From Chytridium lagenaria (Eukaryota > Chytridiomycota > Chytridiomycetes > Chytridiales > Chytridiaceae): a stretch of 64,000 nucleotides of DNA. The notes beneath the pieces are model-generated. The model was not told where the DNA came from and made no database searches. It saw only the letters and a program-made list of their open reading frames with translations. Shown here one piece after another: positions 50,510-62,900 of this stretch. Location: NCBI GenBank assembly GCA_025449115.1, contig JAHLKC010000015.1, forward strand, positions 124,001 through 188,000, written 5' to 3'. Position 1 is the stretch's first letter. Every line of letters begins with the position of its first letter. The position numbers and the translations under genes are program-made.

Positions 50510-52052
50510 ATGGGTGGGACTCTTTCCACTGACGGAACAGAGGTTGGGACAGAAACTCGCGGATTCCATGTCCTAAAGGTCAGGAAAGAAGGATAGAACA
50601 TCATGCATTGCTGCTGGTTTGTTAGTCTTGACGATCGATGGTTTTTTGCAGGTCCGTTCTTCATCTCCGGCAGAGAAGGCTGGACTACAGCCCTTCTTTT
50701 GACTACATTGTCGCCGTGAACAACATGTAAGTGTACCTTTTCCAATTGGTACGAAAGTACTCACGTCTTGTGTATAGGAGAATAGTAAGTAAATGGAATT
50801 GCACGCCACTTATCCGTTTCAGGACGATGAAGGTTTGGCGCTGACACGAGCGCTTCAAACCACAGCCGAAGAATCTGTTTCAATGATCGTATGGAATATC
50901 AAGACGCGATCACCACGAGGTGAAACAATCGTTTATGTTTTCACTCCACTAATTTGGTTTGCATAGAACTTAAAGTAAAACCGGTGGAAGGCTCAATCGG
51001 CTGCAATGTCAGATTATGCGATTACAGGGATGCTTCATCGCATGTGTGGCATGTAACTGCAGTTCATGAAAACAGTCCGGCTCAGCAAGCAGGTTTGCAT
51101 CCGGAAACGGATTACATTCTTGGAGTCACAGGACACACGTTAGATGAAAAGGATTCTTTATTGAATTTAGTCGAAACAAATATTGGGAATCCTCTGCATT
51201 TCTTGGTATATAGCTCAGTTTTGGATTTCGTCAGGGAATTGAAGCTGATCCCTCTTAGAGGATGGGGAGGTCCAGGATGGTGAGTTTTTCTACGGCTTTT
51301 TAGGATACTCATTGTTTGTAAGTTTGGGTTGCGATATAGGATTTGGCCCTCTGCATGCTCTTCCACGCTTATTAGATCAACAGCAGAACGCCGAGAAGGA
51401 GAAGAAATCCCTACCACCCCCGCCACGGGAAAAGCCTCGTGATTTACCACCACCACCGCAAATGGGCTTCGTCCCTCGCAATCAACCACTCATGAAAGTC
51501 GTCACCAAAGCGCGAAGCGTCCTCCCTAACAATCTTAACGTCATCCAGACGGCGCCTATCGATCACCAACACGACCACTCGCACCACTCCCACGAGCATT
51601 CGCAATCTCATGATCATGGACATGGGCAGCAGCATCATCACGAACTGGAGCCTGTTGCCGTGGTGGCGGCACCGGTAAAGCTGCCTCCGCATGGGCATGA
51701 TAATGATGGAAAAGAGCATAATCACGGATCCAGCGACTTTCATGGTGGGCATCAGCAGGACCATGGATCTAATGATAACTACCATAATCACGGCGAGCGT
51801 CATCGCGGGAATGAGCATGATCAGCATAGTGGGCATGATCACGACCACGATGCCAGCGAACATCATAGTAGCCATGGCCATGATCATACATCCAGCGACC
51901 ATCATCATGAACATTCTTCAGTTGGACACTCTAATCCCCCGAAGCACACACCACTTCTCCAACAATCACAGCAGCCCACTCCCGTATCTAAACCTATCAG
52001 TATCTCCCATGGTCACGGAGGCCATGATCACGGTCATGACCATGCGCATTAG
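50510..52052 (+). CDS. GRASP55/65 (Grh1) Golgi stacking protein with His-rich tail
   Basis: Peripheral Golgi protein with twin PDZ-like GRASP domains. The ATG at 50510 is followed by Gly-Gly, allowing N-myristoylation. PDZ1 has ETRGFHVLKVRSSSPAEKAG and YIVAVNNM, with WNIKTRSPRELKV. PDZ2 has GSIGCNVRLCDY, VTAVHENSPAQQAGLHPETD and YILGVTGHTLDEKDSLLNLV. IPLRGWGGPGW and LGCDIGFGPLHALP close the GRASP region. A tail of about 230 residues follows, Pro-rich and then extremely His-rich (HDH, HHH and HGH motifs, ending GHDHGHDHAH) before TAG 52050-52052. A T4 run (50697-50700) has one T too many for PFFDYIV. Confidence 0.9.
51560..52052 (+). repeat. Histidine/Asp/Gly-rich low-complexity tail of GRASP
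   Basis: About 165 codons dense in His with Asp, Gly, Ser and Glu, resembling metal-binding His-rich loops of zinc transporters and chaperones. Open frames on the other strands here are shadows of the biased composition. Confidence 0.85.
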
Positions 52053-52194
52053 CTAATATATATAAAAAACAAGGATCTTTTTCATCGTAACAAATAAATT
52101 CCTGAATTGTCGATTCAAGTGGAAAAGGCTCAAAACCCCATCACTACAAAATCGCCTCTGTAGGCCTCACCCGAAACTGGCGTCATTTCGTTCC

Positions 52195-53795
52195 ATGGAT
52201 TTGGAGGTGGTCGTCCGCGAGTCGCAGGTGAGTCAAATCTGAAATACCATCATCATATGTTTTCTTCTCTGGTTAGAAGTAAGATTTTGATCCTTTATCT
52301 CTCCCGATCCAATGTGCCTCCAGGCGATCGTAACCCCAAACAAAGATGGAGTACCTCTATCGTCTTATCAACGGATGCTTTCTGCATGTGGTGGTGCGGT
52401 ACTTGTAGCGCTGCTAGGTTTGTGGCTGACCTGGAAGGAGTTTTGCTTATGATGCGATAGTTACGCCGTTTGATGTCATCAAAACTCGCATGCAGCATGG
52501 GATCACTTCACCTGCGGCTAATTTTAATGCGGGACGACTTACAGAGAACACTATCAATATGCTAATAGGTGGGACGCAAAGACCTGTATCTGGAACGATG
52601 GTAATATCCCCTACCGTTCTTTTTGGGCCTACTTACCCTCCTTCCTGTTTTTAGAGCGCTATCATGAAGATATCAAGATATGAGGGTGTACCGACACTAT
52701 GGAGAGGGCTAACTCCAACATTGTATGTTATTGATGTTACGCATGCTGGTATTTGTGATTTCTTATCCAGTTTTGTAGAGTTCTGCAAGGCCCGTCGACT
52801 GTGATATATTACCTGGGATACGAGAAGATAAGGGATTATCTGCAGGCGAATGGTAGTATTGGTGGTACGGCGCCGATAATCGCAGGATCAGCAGCGAGAA
52901 GTACTGGTTGTTTTAATTGCTGCATGTGTTAAAATGGCTTCTTAGCTTTGGCCGCTATCTGCATATCACCTTTAGAACTCATCCGTACCCGCATGCAAGC
53001 ATCGACTGTTAGTTACAACGCCAAACAGATGTTAGGAGAAGTTGTTGGGATGACGAAATCGTCAGGAGTGTTATCGTTGTGGAGGGGGTTAGTACCGACG
53101 TTGTGGAGGGATGTACCGTTTTCAGGTGACTTTTTACATTTAACAAGTCCGAGCTGATTATCGGTTTAGCGATATACTGGCTTTCATATGAATCGCTTAT
53201 GACGGAGTTTAAAAGAAAGCAAATGTTTTCGTTGAACGAGTTTTGGGGACCGTTTGTGGCTGGGGCTTTCGCTGGAACGGTGAGATAATCTTCTTGTGTA
53301 GTTAATTATTGATTTCTAATGTTTTCGAATTTTTAGTTAGCAGCTGTCGTAACAACGCCGTTTGACGTTGCAAAAACCATTCAGCAAGTAATTCGACATG
53401 ATGAGCCAGGTACAGTAATTTAATATTATCTCTGCGATCTGTTACTGACTACTTTTTATAAATATCAGGATCTGGGCAACCTGCGATCAAGAGTGTTCGG
53501 ATGGGTAAATTGATGAGGTCGATTGTTAAAGAGCATGGCTGGTCCGGGCTCTTCAGGGGTCTTTCTCCTAGAATAGCAAAAGTAGCGCCATCCTGCGCGA
53601 TCATGATTTCAAGTTAGTTTTTTGGTTCTTAGAAAATCCCTTCATAACTGACTATTATGTCTAGCATATGAATTCGGGAAACGATTTTTTGAACGCCCCA
53701 AAACGCCATATCCGCATCGACACAAACAAGCTAACTTCACCCAACATTCATCGACACTCACTTTCACTCTGCATTTTAAGCAAGGGACACACTAG
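52195..53795 (+). CDS. MTM1: Mitochondrial carrier, SLC25A39/40 (Mtm1) type
   Basis: Inner-membrane carrier; members of this branch import glutathione and support iron-sulfur and heme metabolism. The ATG at 52195 begins [11 protein letters not shown] | [12 protein letters not shown]. Exons then give the three carrier repeats with their signatures: [23 protein letters not shown] and [12 protein letters not shown]. The even-helix parts are [31 protein letters not shown] and [30 protein letters not shown] is in the last exon, which ends at TAG 53793-53795. Splice junctions are clean (e.g. GCTAG|gtttgt..gatag|TTACGCC). The C-terminus is somewhat longer than in yeast. Confidence 0.88.
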
Positions 53796-54056
53796 CAACG
53801 TTCTCTTCCCATCCATCTTGTTCATTTTCACTAGTACTCGTCAATTACAACCGCTGCCATCAAATACACCCTCACCCATTTTCATTGTGAAATTGATTTT
53901 GGAAAAATACGTGTAAATCAGAACTTGCGTATGCGTATATTCCGAGATTGATGTCAGGAGCATGGTAAAAAGTGATAAAAGAAGCGCGTAAACCGCCCAA
54001 ACAGAGGTATGTTTGAATTAAAACAGTTGTCCAAAGAAATGATACCGAGTGAGCTC

Positions 54057-55049
54057 CTAAATATAATCCTCCCCATCCTCCCCCTCGAAGTCCACGAATG
54101 AATTCTGGGACCACTGCCCAACGGTCGCAAAATCATTAAACATCCCCGATGTCCCTCCATGCGTAGAACTCGCCGAACTCGCCACATTCACCGTCGAGAA
54201 ATCCACCGCCTGCGGTCGTCTCGTCATATACTGTCCATTCTTTGTTATCATGACCGCCACACGACTAAACTGAATCAGGTTTCGTATGACGAGGAGAATC
54301 GTGTCGGCTTCAGCTTCCCAGCTACGTTCTTTTGTGCATTCTCCAAAGGCGAGCCAGAGGAGCGTGAACATGCAGAGACCAACGAGGCAAATGTCGAGAA
54401 CGTTCCAAAAGCTTTTCCAAAACACCTGGAAAGAGTTAGGGTGAGGGTTTTGGGCGTGAGACGGACCTTTCCGAGGGCTTGGACTCGGATGAGGACTTCG
54501 ATGATCATGGCGAGGTTGACTAGGACTTCGAGGGCATAGTAGTACCCAGATGGACTGTGGGATGGAAACAACAGGTATTCAGAGTGAACAAAAGAGAACC
54601 GCAAATGAACAGATAAAAGCCATTCCTCACCATCTTTGCAAGATTGTCTACATGACCCAATTCAAAGTCATGCCAAACGAATGAGCGAGCGTTTAAACGG
54701 AAAGTCAAATCAAACAGTCATGCTTCTCCACAAGACAAATGATAACATAAACAAAGCACAGAATCCTACCAATACTGAGCATACTATCGAAAACAATGCC
54801 ATGACCAGGTAAAACCATTTGTAGAAGGATGAATGCAGGATCCTGTTTGCTAGCGAATGCAGCATCTCATTCGTCGATAACGAGACTGGCCGATTCGAGA
54901 ACGGTAGTGTTTCGGCACTAATCAACATCAGCTCTTCATTCTTCTCAACGCTATGCAATTTCATACTTGGGATCTGCATGGAGGAAGCTCTCCTGCTCTT
55001 CGACGTTGGTTGTTGCCGCTGTACTGAGGCTTCTCCGCACGTACGACAT
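54057..55049 (-). CDS. Four-helix voltage-sensor-like membrane protein
   Basis: Predicted membrane protein with four hydrophobic helices resembling S1-S4 of Ion_trans proteins, without a visible pore helix or S5-S6. Helix 1 is WFYLVMALFSIVCSVLVGFC. Helix 2 is YYYALEVLVNLAMIIEVLIR, preceded by VWHDFELGHVDNLAK. Helix 3 is SFWNVLDICLVGLCMFTLLW. Helix 4 is DTILLVIRNLIQFSRVAVMI, with two spaced arginines. An acidic tail ends at 54057-54059. A family of such proteins occurs in fungi and is sometimes annotated as calcium-channel-like. The start ATG at 55049 (MSYVRRSLST) needs a one-base join near 54960. Ion and role are unknown. Confidence 0.65.
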
Positions 55050-55093
55050 TTTATTATTAATTTTTGATGGCCTCTCAACAGAAACTGCTTATT

Positions 55094-55985
55094 CTAAACC
55101 TGAAAAGTTGATCTTGACGCCGCGTGTGCGGCGAGAGGATGTGATGATGCGGACGTATCAATGGCATCCCAATCATCGTCTGTCAAAAACACGAAAACAA
55201 ACAAAACAAAAAAAGGATGAAGTCGTTAGAAATGATCGGTTTCCGTTCAACAGCGAAAGAAAAACAGTGAGACTTACCATCACTCCCACCGCCTGATCCA
55301 TCTTCATCCGAATCATCACCCTTTGACTTCTTCTTGCTCTTCTTTGACACCTTTTCACCACCTTTTTGCTTCTTCTTTTTCGGCGCGTCGCTGTCTTCAT
55401 CATCGTCACTTTCATTTTTCCGTCTTGACTTTGACTTTGATGACGACGATGATGACTTCTTAGGAGGGGCTTTTTTCGACTTTCGTTTCCGTGATTCCTC
55501 CTCTGTAAAGTGTTTCAACAACGTTAGAAAAGTGGTTGAAGTAAATACACGACATGCCGAAAAGCAAAATTCGTCTCCTTCCAGCTGAACGAAATCCTAT
55601 ACAAAATATGGAATGAAAGCTTACCTGAATCCTCCGACTCATCTGAATTATAATCATCGTCTTCCTCCGAATCGACAACAAACCCATCCCCCATATCATA
55701 CTCATCCAAATTCTTCCCCCGATTCTCCCGTTCAATCCTCCTCTCATACTCCCTCCTCCCGTTTATTAATCATCTTTGCTGTCGCTGCAGAAGTCTTGCT
55801 ACTACCGCTCATGCTTAAGCTGGTAGCCTTGTTGGGTGCAGATGGGGACTTCTTTGAGGATAAACCTGACGATGATGATTTCTTGGAAGAGGACGCGGAG
55901 GCTGGGGGCTTCCCCTCCTGCTCCTTCTCCTTTCGGCGCTTCGCCGCGAGTTCCTCCATCTTTCCCTTCGCTCGTCAGCGTCCAT
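55094..55985 (-). CDS. Acidic/basic low-complexity nuclear protein
   Basis: Unrecognised protein with nuclear-type composition. It starts MDADERRE (55985) and, with one extra A at 55971-55973, continues KMEELAAKRRKEKEQEGK. Then come Ser/Lys-rich sequence, REEGVYERRIERENRGKNLD, EYDMGDGFVVDSEEDDDYNS, and a Lys/Ser-rich block (SKKAPPKKSSSSSSKSKSRR). The final exon is DDDWDAIDTSASSH, ending at 55094-55096. It resembles chromatin-associated proteins such as SPT2 in composition, but the SPT2 C-terminal signature is not seen. The gene lies 44 bp downstream of its neighbour's start, on the same strand. Confidence 0.6.
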
Positions 55986-56430
55986 CTTTGTAATATTTTT
56001 GGGATGTCGTTTTGAAATTTCTCATAATGGCATGCAGGATGAACTTTCAAGTCTGGAGTACACTGGATAGTAAAATGCTGGACGGACACAACAGAATAGC
56101 GTAGACGAGAATAATAGAAAGCAAGTATAAAATGAACAAATATCTGCATTTGGGATTGGATGCATGAAGTGGTTTTCCAGCCAAACAGACAACATCAAGT
56201 CAGTTTCCGCCATCTTCCCAACACCATCATCCGGTAAATTATGTACCCCATCGCAAATGCGTCGCCGCAGAGTCGCCGCATTCCAGACTATTTCAACCGA
56301 TCATCGAGAAAAAATGATGAGTGCTCGTGCATCAAGATGAAGTTGAAGTATATGAAACGATAATATTAAAAAAGCATATATCAACTTACAAGGGACATCT
56401 CTAGAGCCAAGCACCCAACAAGCGTCAAGT
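55986..56430. other. Intergenic region upstream of the acidic nuclear protein gene
   Basis: About 445 bases. An open minus-strand frame (56022-56213) opens MAETDLMLSVWLENHFMH but shows no homology and no clear splice into the downstream gene. Probably promoter and the eS24 terminator. Confidence 0.35.
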
Positions 56431-56899
56431 TTACTTCTTCTTCTCAGCCGCAGCCTTAGCCTTCTTGGTGCCGCGGAACTTCTTGCCACGGTTCTTGCGT
56501 TCCTTACGCTGCTTCCTGGAAACGGTACCCTTGGCTCCGATACCATGACGAATCAAACGGTACTTGGGCTCGAACTTCTTGGCGGCATCGAGACTGTCGT
56601 AGATGAGAGCAAAGCCGGTAGACTTGCCACCACCGAAAGCAGTGCGGAGACCGAAGGTGAAGACGTTCTACGAAAAGAAGATATGTTAAGAACTTATGCA
56701 TGTATTGGCCAGCTATAGAGGGTAACGCGGAGCAGATATTCACCTCGGACTCGCTCTTGTAGAGCTTGGCGAGCTTCTCACCGAGCTCCTTGTGGGAGAT
56801 GTTGGGGCGTCCGGGGTGGATAACGTCAACAACGAACTGCCTGCGCTGGAGCAGCCTGTTGGTCAAGAACTTGCGGGTGCGAATGGTGACGGCGTCCGA
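56431..56899 (-). CDS. RPS24: Ribosomal protein eS24
   Basis: Cytosolic 40S ribosomal protein S24. Exon 2 (from 56899) reads [20 protein letters not shown], then [20 protein letters not shown] and [10 protein letters not shown]. After an intron (about 56669-56742) it continues [20 protein letters not shown] and [20 protein letters not shown], ending in a Lys-rich tail with TAA at 56431-56433. The initiating Met is not in this exon: an acceptor (ttgcag) lies immediately before the Ser codon. The 5' exon, probably just an ATG, lies upstream and I could not fix it. Length and sequence are standard. Confidence 0.92.
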
Positions 56900-57446
56900 C
56901 TGCAAAGTAGAAGGAGGGAAGGAGGTTAGCCTTCCTGCTTTGAAGATAGCAAAGCTGTCCAGATCCGAATTCCTCCGTCTTCCACAGCAAAGTGACGAGC
57001 GACAACAAGAGAATAAGTCTATCATAAATCCATTCCAGCGTAAGTTGGCCCCAAAGTTGAGAGACTCCGGTTTCTCGTCGCTCCAGCAATGACTGCTACG
57101 ACATTATATGGGTCCACCGTAGCTGTCCAGTTGCAACAGCTAACCCTTGTTAGAGGAATGATGTTCAACAACATAGGTCCAATCCAATCCATCCTATCCA
57201 TCGTATCCCATCCGACAATCCGGTGATAGAATCCTGCTTAGCATCCTCTTCCATAACTAAGAGTGTGCGGTGTGGTTGACCTCCGTTGGGCCTTGCTGGA
57301 TGCGATGGGATGGATGGGATGAGGCTCCGACGAGGCCGTCGCCTGCACACAGACCATGATTCGTTCAATTGTGAAAAAGGGTTGAACGAAATTGTCGGTT
57401 GCTCGTTGTTGGGGCCAAACACTTGTGTCACCTCATTAATTTACTA
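56900..57446. promoter_or_regulatory. Divergent region between eS24 and the VOC gene
   Basis: About 550 bases holding the eS24 first exon and intron, and both promoters. The stretch 57160-57340 is rich in short GGAT/ATCC words. No further gene is seen. Confidence 0.35.
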
Positions 57447-58411
57447 ATGTTCAGGACAAACCTCATCCGCACCTTCTCCTCAGCGTCAGCGAGGAGCAAG
57501 GCACCGTTGACACCTTTCCATCTCGCATTCCCTGTGAGGGATATCGAAAAGGCAAAGCACTTTTACGGAGATTTATTGAAGTGTCCTCAGGGAAGGGTGA
57601 GCTATTACCAACTGCCCGTCTCTTTTGATGTTCTCTGTGTCTGCTCTCCTCATCCGACCAATATTTCTTACCGATGATAAAGGAGGATCCCGGAAAGTGG
57701 TGCGACTTTGACCTCTTTGGGCACCAGATCGTTTGTGTGTAGACTCCCATTCATCATATAGTCTTCTCCTTACCAATGTGGATTTGCAGGTCACCAAGTT
57801 CCAAAGGAAGCGCTCGCTCAGGTAAAACAAAATCGTCTCTCTTGCACGCGTCAATACTCAAACGCGTTCATTATAATAAGCCCAAGGAAGGCGTTATCGC
57901 TCATAATCAAGTCGACAGTTAAGTACCTTAAAAAGCCTTTGACCTTTTGACAGACAAAAAAAAAAAGGCCACAACGTTCCCGTCCCACATTTCGGTATCG
58001 TTCTAGAATGGAATGCCTTCCATGAGTTTGCGGATCTACTCAAGTCAAAGGACGTCAAGTTTGAGATTGAACCTACGGTCAGGTTCAAGGGACTGCCTGG
58101 AGAACAGAGGTGCGTATATAACGAAGGTACCTCACGTGATTCGTTCTGACATCGCATCCGAATTTGACGCGGAAAATCCACCCATGCCAACTCATGAAAT
58201 CACGTCAACAGTACGATGGTAAGCAGTATTTTACATCATATCATCCTGGTTATTGACCACACACCTTTGATTTCTAGTTCTTCTTGGATCCATCGGGGTA
58301 AATTCTTTTCAAAATCCATATGTTCATATTACTAATGTCCATATTCAATTCAGCAACGCCCTCGAATTCAAGTCCTTCAAAGACCCCAAAAAGCTTTTTG
58401 CTACACAATAA
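57447..58411 (+). CDS. Glyoxalase/VOC superfamily protein
   Basis: Vicinal-oxygen-chelate fold protein related to bacterial glyoxalase-like dioxygenase/lyase proteins. The ATG at 57447 gives an Arg/Ser-rich N-terminus (FRTNLIRTFSSASARSK), possibly a mitochondrial presequence. Then come PFHLAFPVRDIEKAKHFYGD, CPQGR, KWCDFDLFGHQIV, HQVPKEALAQ, and VPVPHFGIVLEWNAFHEFAD. FEIEPTVRFKGLPGEQR, TMFFLDPSG and NALEFKSFKDPKK follow in separate exons. His and Glu at the strand ends (FHLAF, VLEW, ALEF) match metal-binding positions. At least six exons are visible, and the stop is at 58409-58411. Substrate unknown. Confidence 0.82.
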
Positions 58412-58481
58412 TGAAGACACATAACGAACACTACCGGCTCATAATAAAACATATCTGTAATTCATGACCGTTGTATTTAAT

Positions 58482-59883
58482 CTAGTCAAACCTCTCAGCT
58501 CCCAACATCCTTGCAAGGATCATGGCGGTCGCGATCCCGCAAACCTCTTCAGGAGTCACTTGACTTTCAAGGCCAACCTCCAATCCTTTTACGCGCATAA
58601 AGTTCTCGGCAAGAGAACGTGTGAATTTGGCATGAGCCATCAACGCCGAACGTTGACGGTCTGCAGGAGCCGTCAAGGCAACGAAACCTATACGAACAGT
58701 TAAACATAGAGAATGCGCATTTAAATTCAACCTTGCTCCTCGAGGGCCTCATTGACTTCAAAATCGCTCATTTTGTAAACACCTTCCATCCTCATCAAAT
58801 CGTTGTCGGTAACGCACCAGCTGGCCCAACGGAAAAGCTGCGTTTTAGGGAGAATCCAAGGGAAAGCAATTCCCAAAAACCGTCCACAGCGTGCAAGTGT
58901 TCCAAAGCCCATATCCAGAATCGAATAATGATCACGGAAGAATGGCCCAAATTCCACCAGTTCAGAATGACTGGTAGCGACTCCTCGGTTCAACTGTTGT
59001 AAAAAACAAAAAAAGTACGAATTGAAAGGGATGATTAGACTTCGTGGCTCAAATTAAAAAAAAAATGTTTGTTATAATACTCACAATGCCTTGCAACTTG
59101 ACCAACCGCGCGAGTGAAACAGCATCCAGCTTGTTACTTGCTTGAATCTTTTCAAGATCACTCTTAATCGCATCAATCACTTTTCTTCGATATTGCTCGC
59201 CTCTTCTTTTCAATAACACTGTTCTTGAGCGCGAGAAGCTCTTCAGTAACGTAGACTGTCGAGATAAAGTAGGGGAAACGACGCATGACGAGAGGGAGCG
59301 TCCAAGTTTTAAGAGGCAAGACGAGGTACATGGCCGCAGGTAGTGCCGTCAAGAAGTCTCTCTTTGTCCTAGTCACAAAAAAGTAAGTTTCAAGTCAGTC
59401 CCCAGATCCCTCTCACCTTCTCACAAACGCAACACCCACCCTCGTAGACACCTTCTCCCCATTCGTCATAAACGCAATGTAATGTGTCAAGTTCTTGTTT
59501 ACGCGAGCATGCAAAAGACTAATTCCCGCAAACACATCCAACATGGGTTGCACTACACTATTCCCAAACGAATCCTTCACCCTTGTTGAAATAGTTGGAG
59601 GTGCCGGCGCTGCATTCGCAAGAGCTTCTGATATTTTATCCTGATGTTGCGGGGCGGCAGTCTTTTTTGATGTCTTGGAAGTTGATGGTGTGGGGGTGGG
59701 TTTGAAGCCGGGAGGTCTACTTGGAAGGGCCGGTTTGATGCCGAGAAGCTTTGCAGCAGGAGACGCTACCTGAGAAGCGCATCGCATCTGGGGGTGTGGA
59801 CGACATACTCTTGCTCTTGCTGACGCCGTTGAGGAAGCGCAGGCAAAGAGTCCGACCCTCGTTGCAGCTGGAGAGCAGTGCAT
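58482..59883 (-). CDS. LETM1-like mitochondrial inner-membrane protein
   Basis: LETM1-domain protein. The ATG at 59883 gives an Arg/Ala-rich, acid-poor N-terminus typical of a mitochondrial presequence, then a Pro/Lys-rich linker. A hydrophobic stretch follows (RDFLTALPAAMYLVLPLKTW), then LPLVMRRFPYFISTVY. Downstream are LARLVKLQGI and TDNDLMRMEGVYKMSDFEVN with EALEEQGF, which resembles the LETM1 ribosome-binding-like region. The C-terminal helix is TRSLAENFMRVKGLEV. LETM1 relatives act in mitochondrial K+/H+ exchange and ribosome contact. This one is divergent, closer to LETMD1-like proteins. Five or so exons; the stop is at 58482-58484. Confidence 0.65.
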
Positions 59884-59993
59884 GGCCGTTATTCAAGCAA
59901 GATTGAGATTATTGATTTGCTCTTTTCTCCACCACAACGAATTTCCAACACCAAGGTTTCGAAATCTTTCACAACTTTTCGGTATTGAAAATC
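59884..59993. promoter_or_regulatory. Divergent region between LETM1-like gene and peroxisomal Lon
   Basis: 110 bases between opposite start codons, T/C-rich. A shared promoter is likely. An ATG at 59882 on the plus strand is in another frame and is not favoured as the Lon start. Confidence 0.35.
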
Positions 59994-62900
59994 ATGACCA
60001 CGAGAAAGGCCGAGGTGCCGACCACACTCCCTGTCATCCCTACACGCAACCTGAGGGTGCTGTTCCCCGGTATCGTCATGCGGCTACACGTAAGCAATTT
60101 CTGCCTTCACACACCTCGCAACCACTGCTTTCCACATCAAACTCTTTAATCTGTTTGCATGCCTCGAACCTTCCATCAACTGACTTGTCACCCCATCCGC
60201 CACCCAACGTCCCTCTAGATCGGCCGCAAAGACACCACAGCCCTCATGGACACCATCTACCCAACCTTCACCAAAACTCCAACATTTTTGTCGCCTGTGT
60301 GCCTTTGAAGCCATCCCCTCAAGCCCCGCAGCAAGACCCTAACGCGGTGAGATCCGATCGGAAGGACCAGATCGAGGATCCGAAGACACCTGTGACGCCG
60401 GATGATCTCTTTGAGCATGGCGTTGCGGCGAGGATTATTAATTTGGTGAAGAATCGGGCGAGTGAGAATAAGCAGTCGTCATCGTATATTGTGACGTTGG
60501 AGGGTAGGTTTTCTTTTTTCTGTTTTGCTTGAACGTCATTGATGCTTTGGAGCGTTGTGTTGGGGGTTTTTTGAGAGGCTTTGGAGTATCTCTAATCATT
60601 TCTCTGTATGATATTGGTATAGGTGTTAGCAGACTTCGGGTGGATGATATTATTCAAACCAAACCTTATATGGAGGCACGGATTTCTATTTCAGAGGAAA
60701 AGGGTAAGTCTATCGCTGTTTTCGCAGTTTCGTCAACTTCATCGCTTCCGATCCATTGTCCTCGCCGTGCGTTTTTTAACAGATTCTGATTCACAATTTG
60801 CAGAGGCCGACAAGGATGACAAGGAATATGCCGCCCTCGTCATCAACCTCAGATCCACCGGCAAAGGTATGCAAAGCGCTTTTTTCCGTCCCATCTAACT
60901 CTCTCAGAACTCGCCGGCGTTCTCGCTCAACTTCAACTCCCACCCACTGTTCTGAAACAGCTCAATCAGATCATGGACTCAACTCCTCCCGGACGTCTCG
61001 CCGATCTCTTTGCGAGCATGATTGACTTAAGCATTGAAGAGAAACTCCAGATTTTGGAGATATCGAACGTGAAGGAGAAGATTGCGAGGGTGCTCGAGTT
61101 GCTGACGAGACAGGTGCAGGTGTTAAAGATTTCCAGAAACTGCAGACGACGGTTGAGAATAAGTTGGGGCAAAAGCAGCGAGAGTTTATCCTAAGGCAGC
61201 AGGTGGGCTTGTTGTTCCATTTTATTGCATACAGCGAGAAAAAAAAGCCAAGACTGATTGATTTATTGCAATAGCTTAACGCTATTAAAGCCGAACTTGG
61301 AGAAACCGATGACGCCGAAGAAGACGAAGTTGCCGATCTTTCCAAACGTCTTATGGAATCCAAACTTCCAGAAGAAGTGTCCAAATCCGCCCTCCGCGAA
61401 CTTCGCCGTCTTAAAAAAATGTCACCCTCTCTCGCCGAATACCAAGTGATTCGTTCCTACCTCGACCTCATCTGCGAGCTCCCCTGGTCTATTTCCAGCG
61501 CCGATATGCTTGACATTTCGAAAGCCCGTGCGCAACTAGATGAAGACCATTATGGGCTCGAGAAGGTCAAGACGAGAATTTTGGAATATTTGGCTGTGCG
61601 CAAGTTAAAGAAGGATCTAAAGGGGCCGATTTTGTGTTTTGCGGACCACCTGGTGTAGGGAAGACGAGTTTGGGAAAGAGCATTGCGGAAGCGCTTGGGA
61701 GGAAGTTTTATAGGATTTCTTTGGGTGGCGTGAGGGATGAGGCGGAGATTAGGGGTCATAGGAGGACCTATGTTGGGGCTTTGCCAGGGTTGTTTGTGCA
61801 GGGGTTGAGAAGGTGTGCAGTGAATAATCCGGTTATTTTGTTGGGTGAGTTTCCTCTTATTTGGCTCATGGATTAGTATTAGTATTGACGGAATTTTCAA
61901 GATGAGATTGATAAGCTTGGTCGCGATTTCAGAGGGGACCCTGCCTCGGCGCTTCTTGAGGTGCTTGACCCTGAACAGAACACGGCGTTCGTGGACCATT
62001 ACTTGAACGTTCCTTTTGACCTATCCAACGTTCTTTTTATCGCAACCGCTAATGACCTCGAAACCATTCCCGCACCCCTTCTTGATCGTATGGTTAGAGA
62101 AACTCGGTTATATTTCCATAAGTATGCTGCGCTGACACCATAGTTATTTCTTTATAGGAAATCATACGCATCCCCGGCTACACCTTCCAGGAAAAACTCC
62201 ACATTTCCCGCAAGTACCTCCTCCCCAAACAAATTCAAGCTCACGGTCTCGAAGCCCACCACGTCGAAGTTCCCGACGAGATCTTGAACAAAATTGCCGT
62301 CAGCTATACCCGTGAAGCAGGCGTGCGTAATTTGGAACGCGAAATCGCATCCGTTTGTCGTTCCATCGCCGTCGAATACACAGATTCCAAGGAAACTCCA
62401 CCCCGTTTTCCCACTCGTCACGCTTGATCGTCTTGAGAAGATCTTGGGTAATGATCGTTTTGATGACGAAGTGTCGGAACGGACCGCAACGCCCGGCGTT
62501 GTTACGGGGCTGGCGTGGACTAGCTCTGGGGCTGGAGGACTTTTGTTTATTGAGGCGACGTCAATGCCTGGGAAGGGGAATTTGGTGTTGACGGGGAAGT
62601 TGGGGGATGTGATGAAGGAGAGTGCTCAGATTGGGTTGACGTGGGTAAGGGCAAATGCGTCAAAGATTGGGATTGTTAAGGCGGATGGGGATAGTGTGAT
62701 GGAAAAGATTGATGTGCAGTGCATTTCCCGGCTGGCGCGATTCCAAAGGATGGGCCAGGTAGGATTTATTATGCTCTAACATATTTTATGCGAATACGTA
62801 ACGGTGAAACCAGCTTTTCTATATTATTTATTATGTATTATTTGCAGTGCTGGCGTTTCTATTGTTACGGCCCTCGTCTCCCTCTTCTCCGGTAAACCCG

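Noticed and set aside
51444..51914. Met/Ile/Val-rich minus-strand open frame
   Set aside because: Antisense of the His-rich GRASP tail; the composition comes from CAT/CAC codons.
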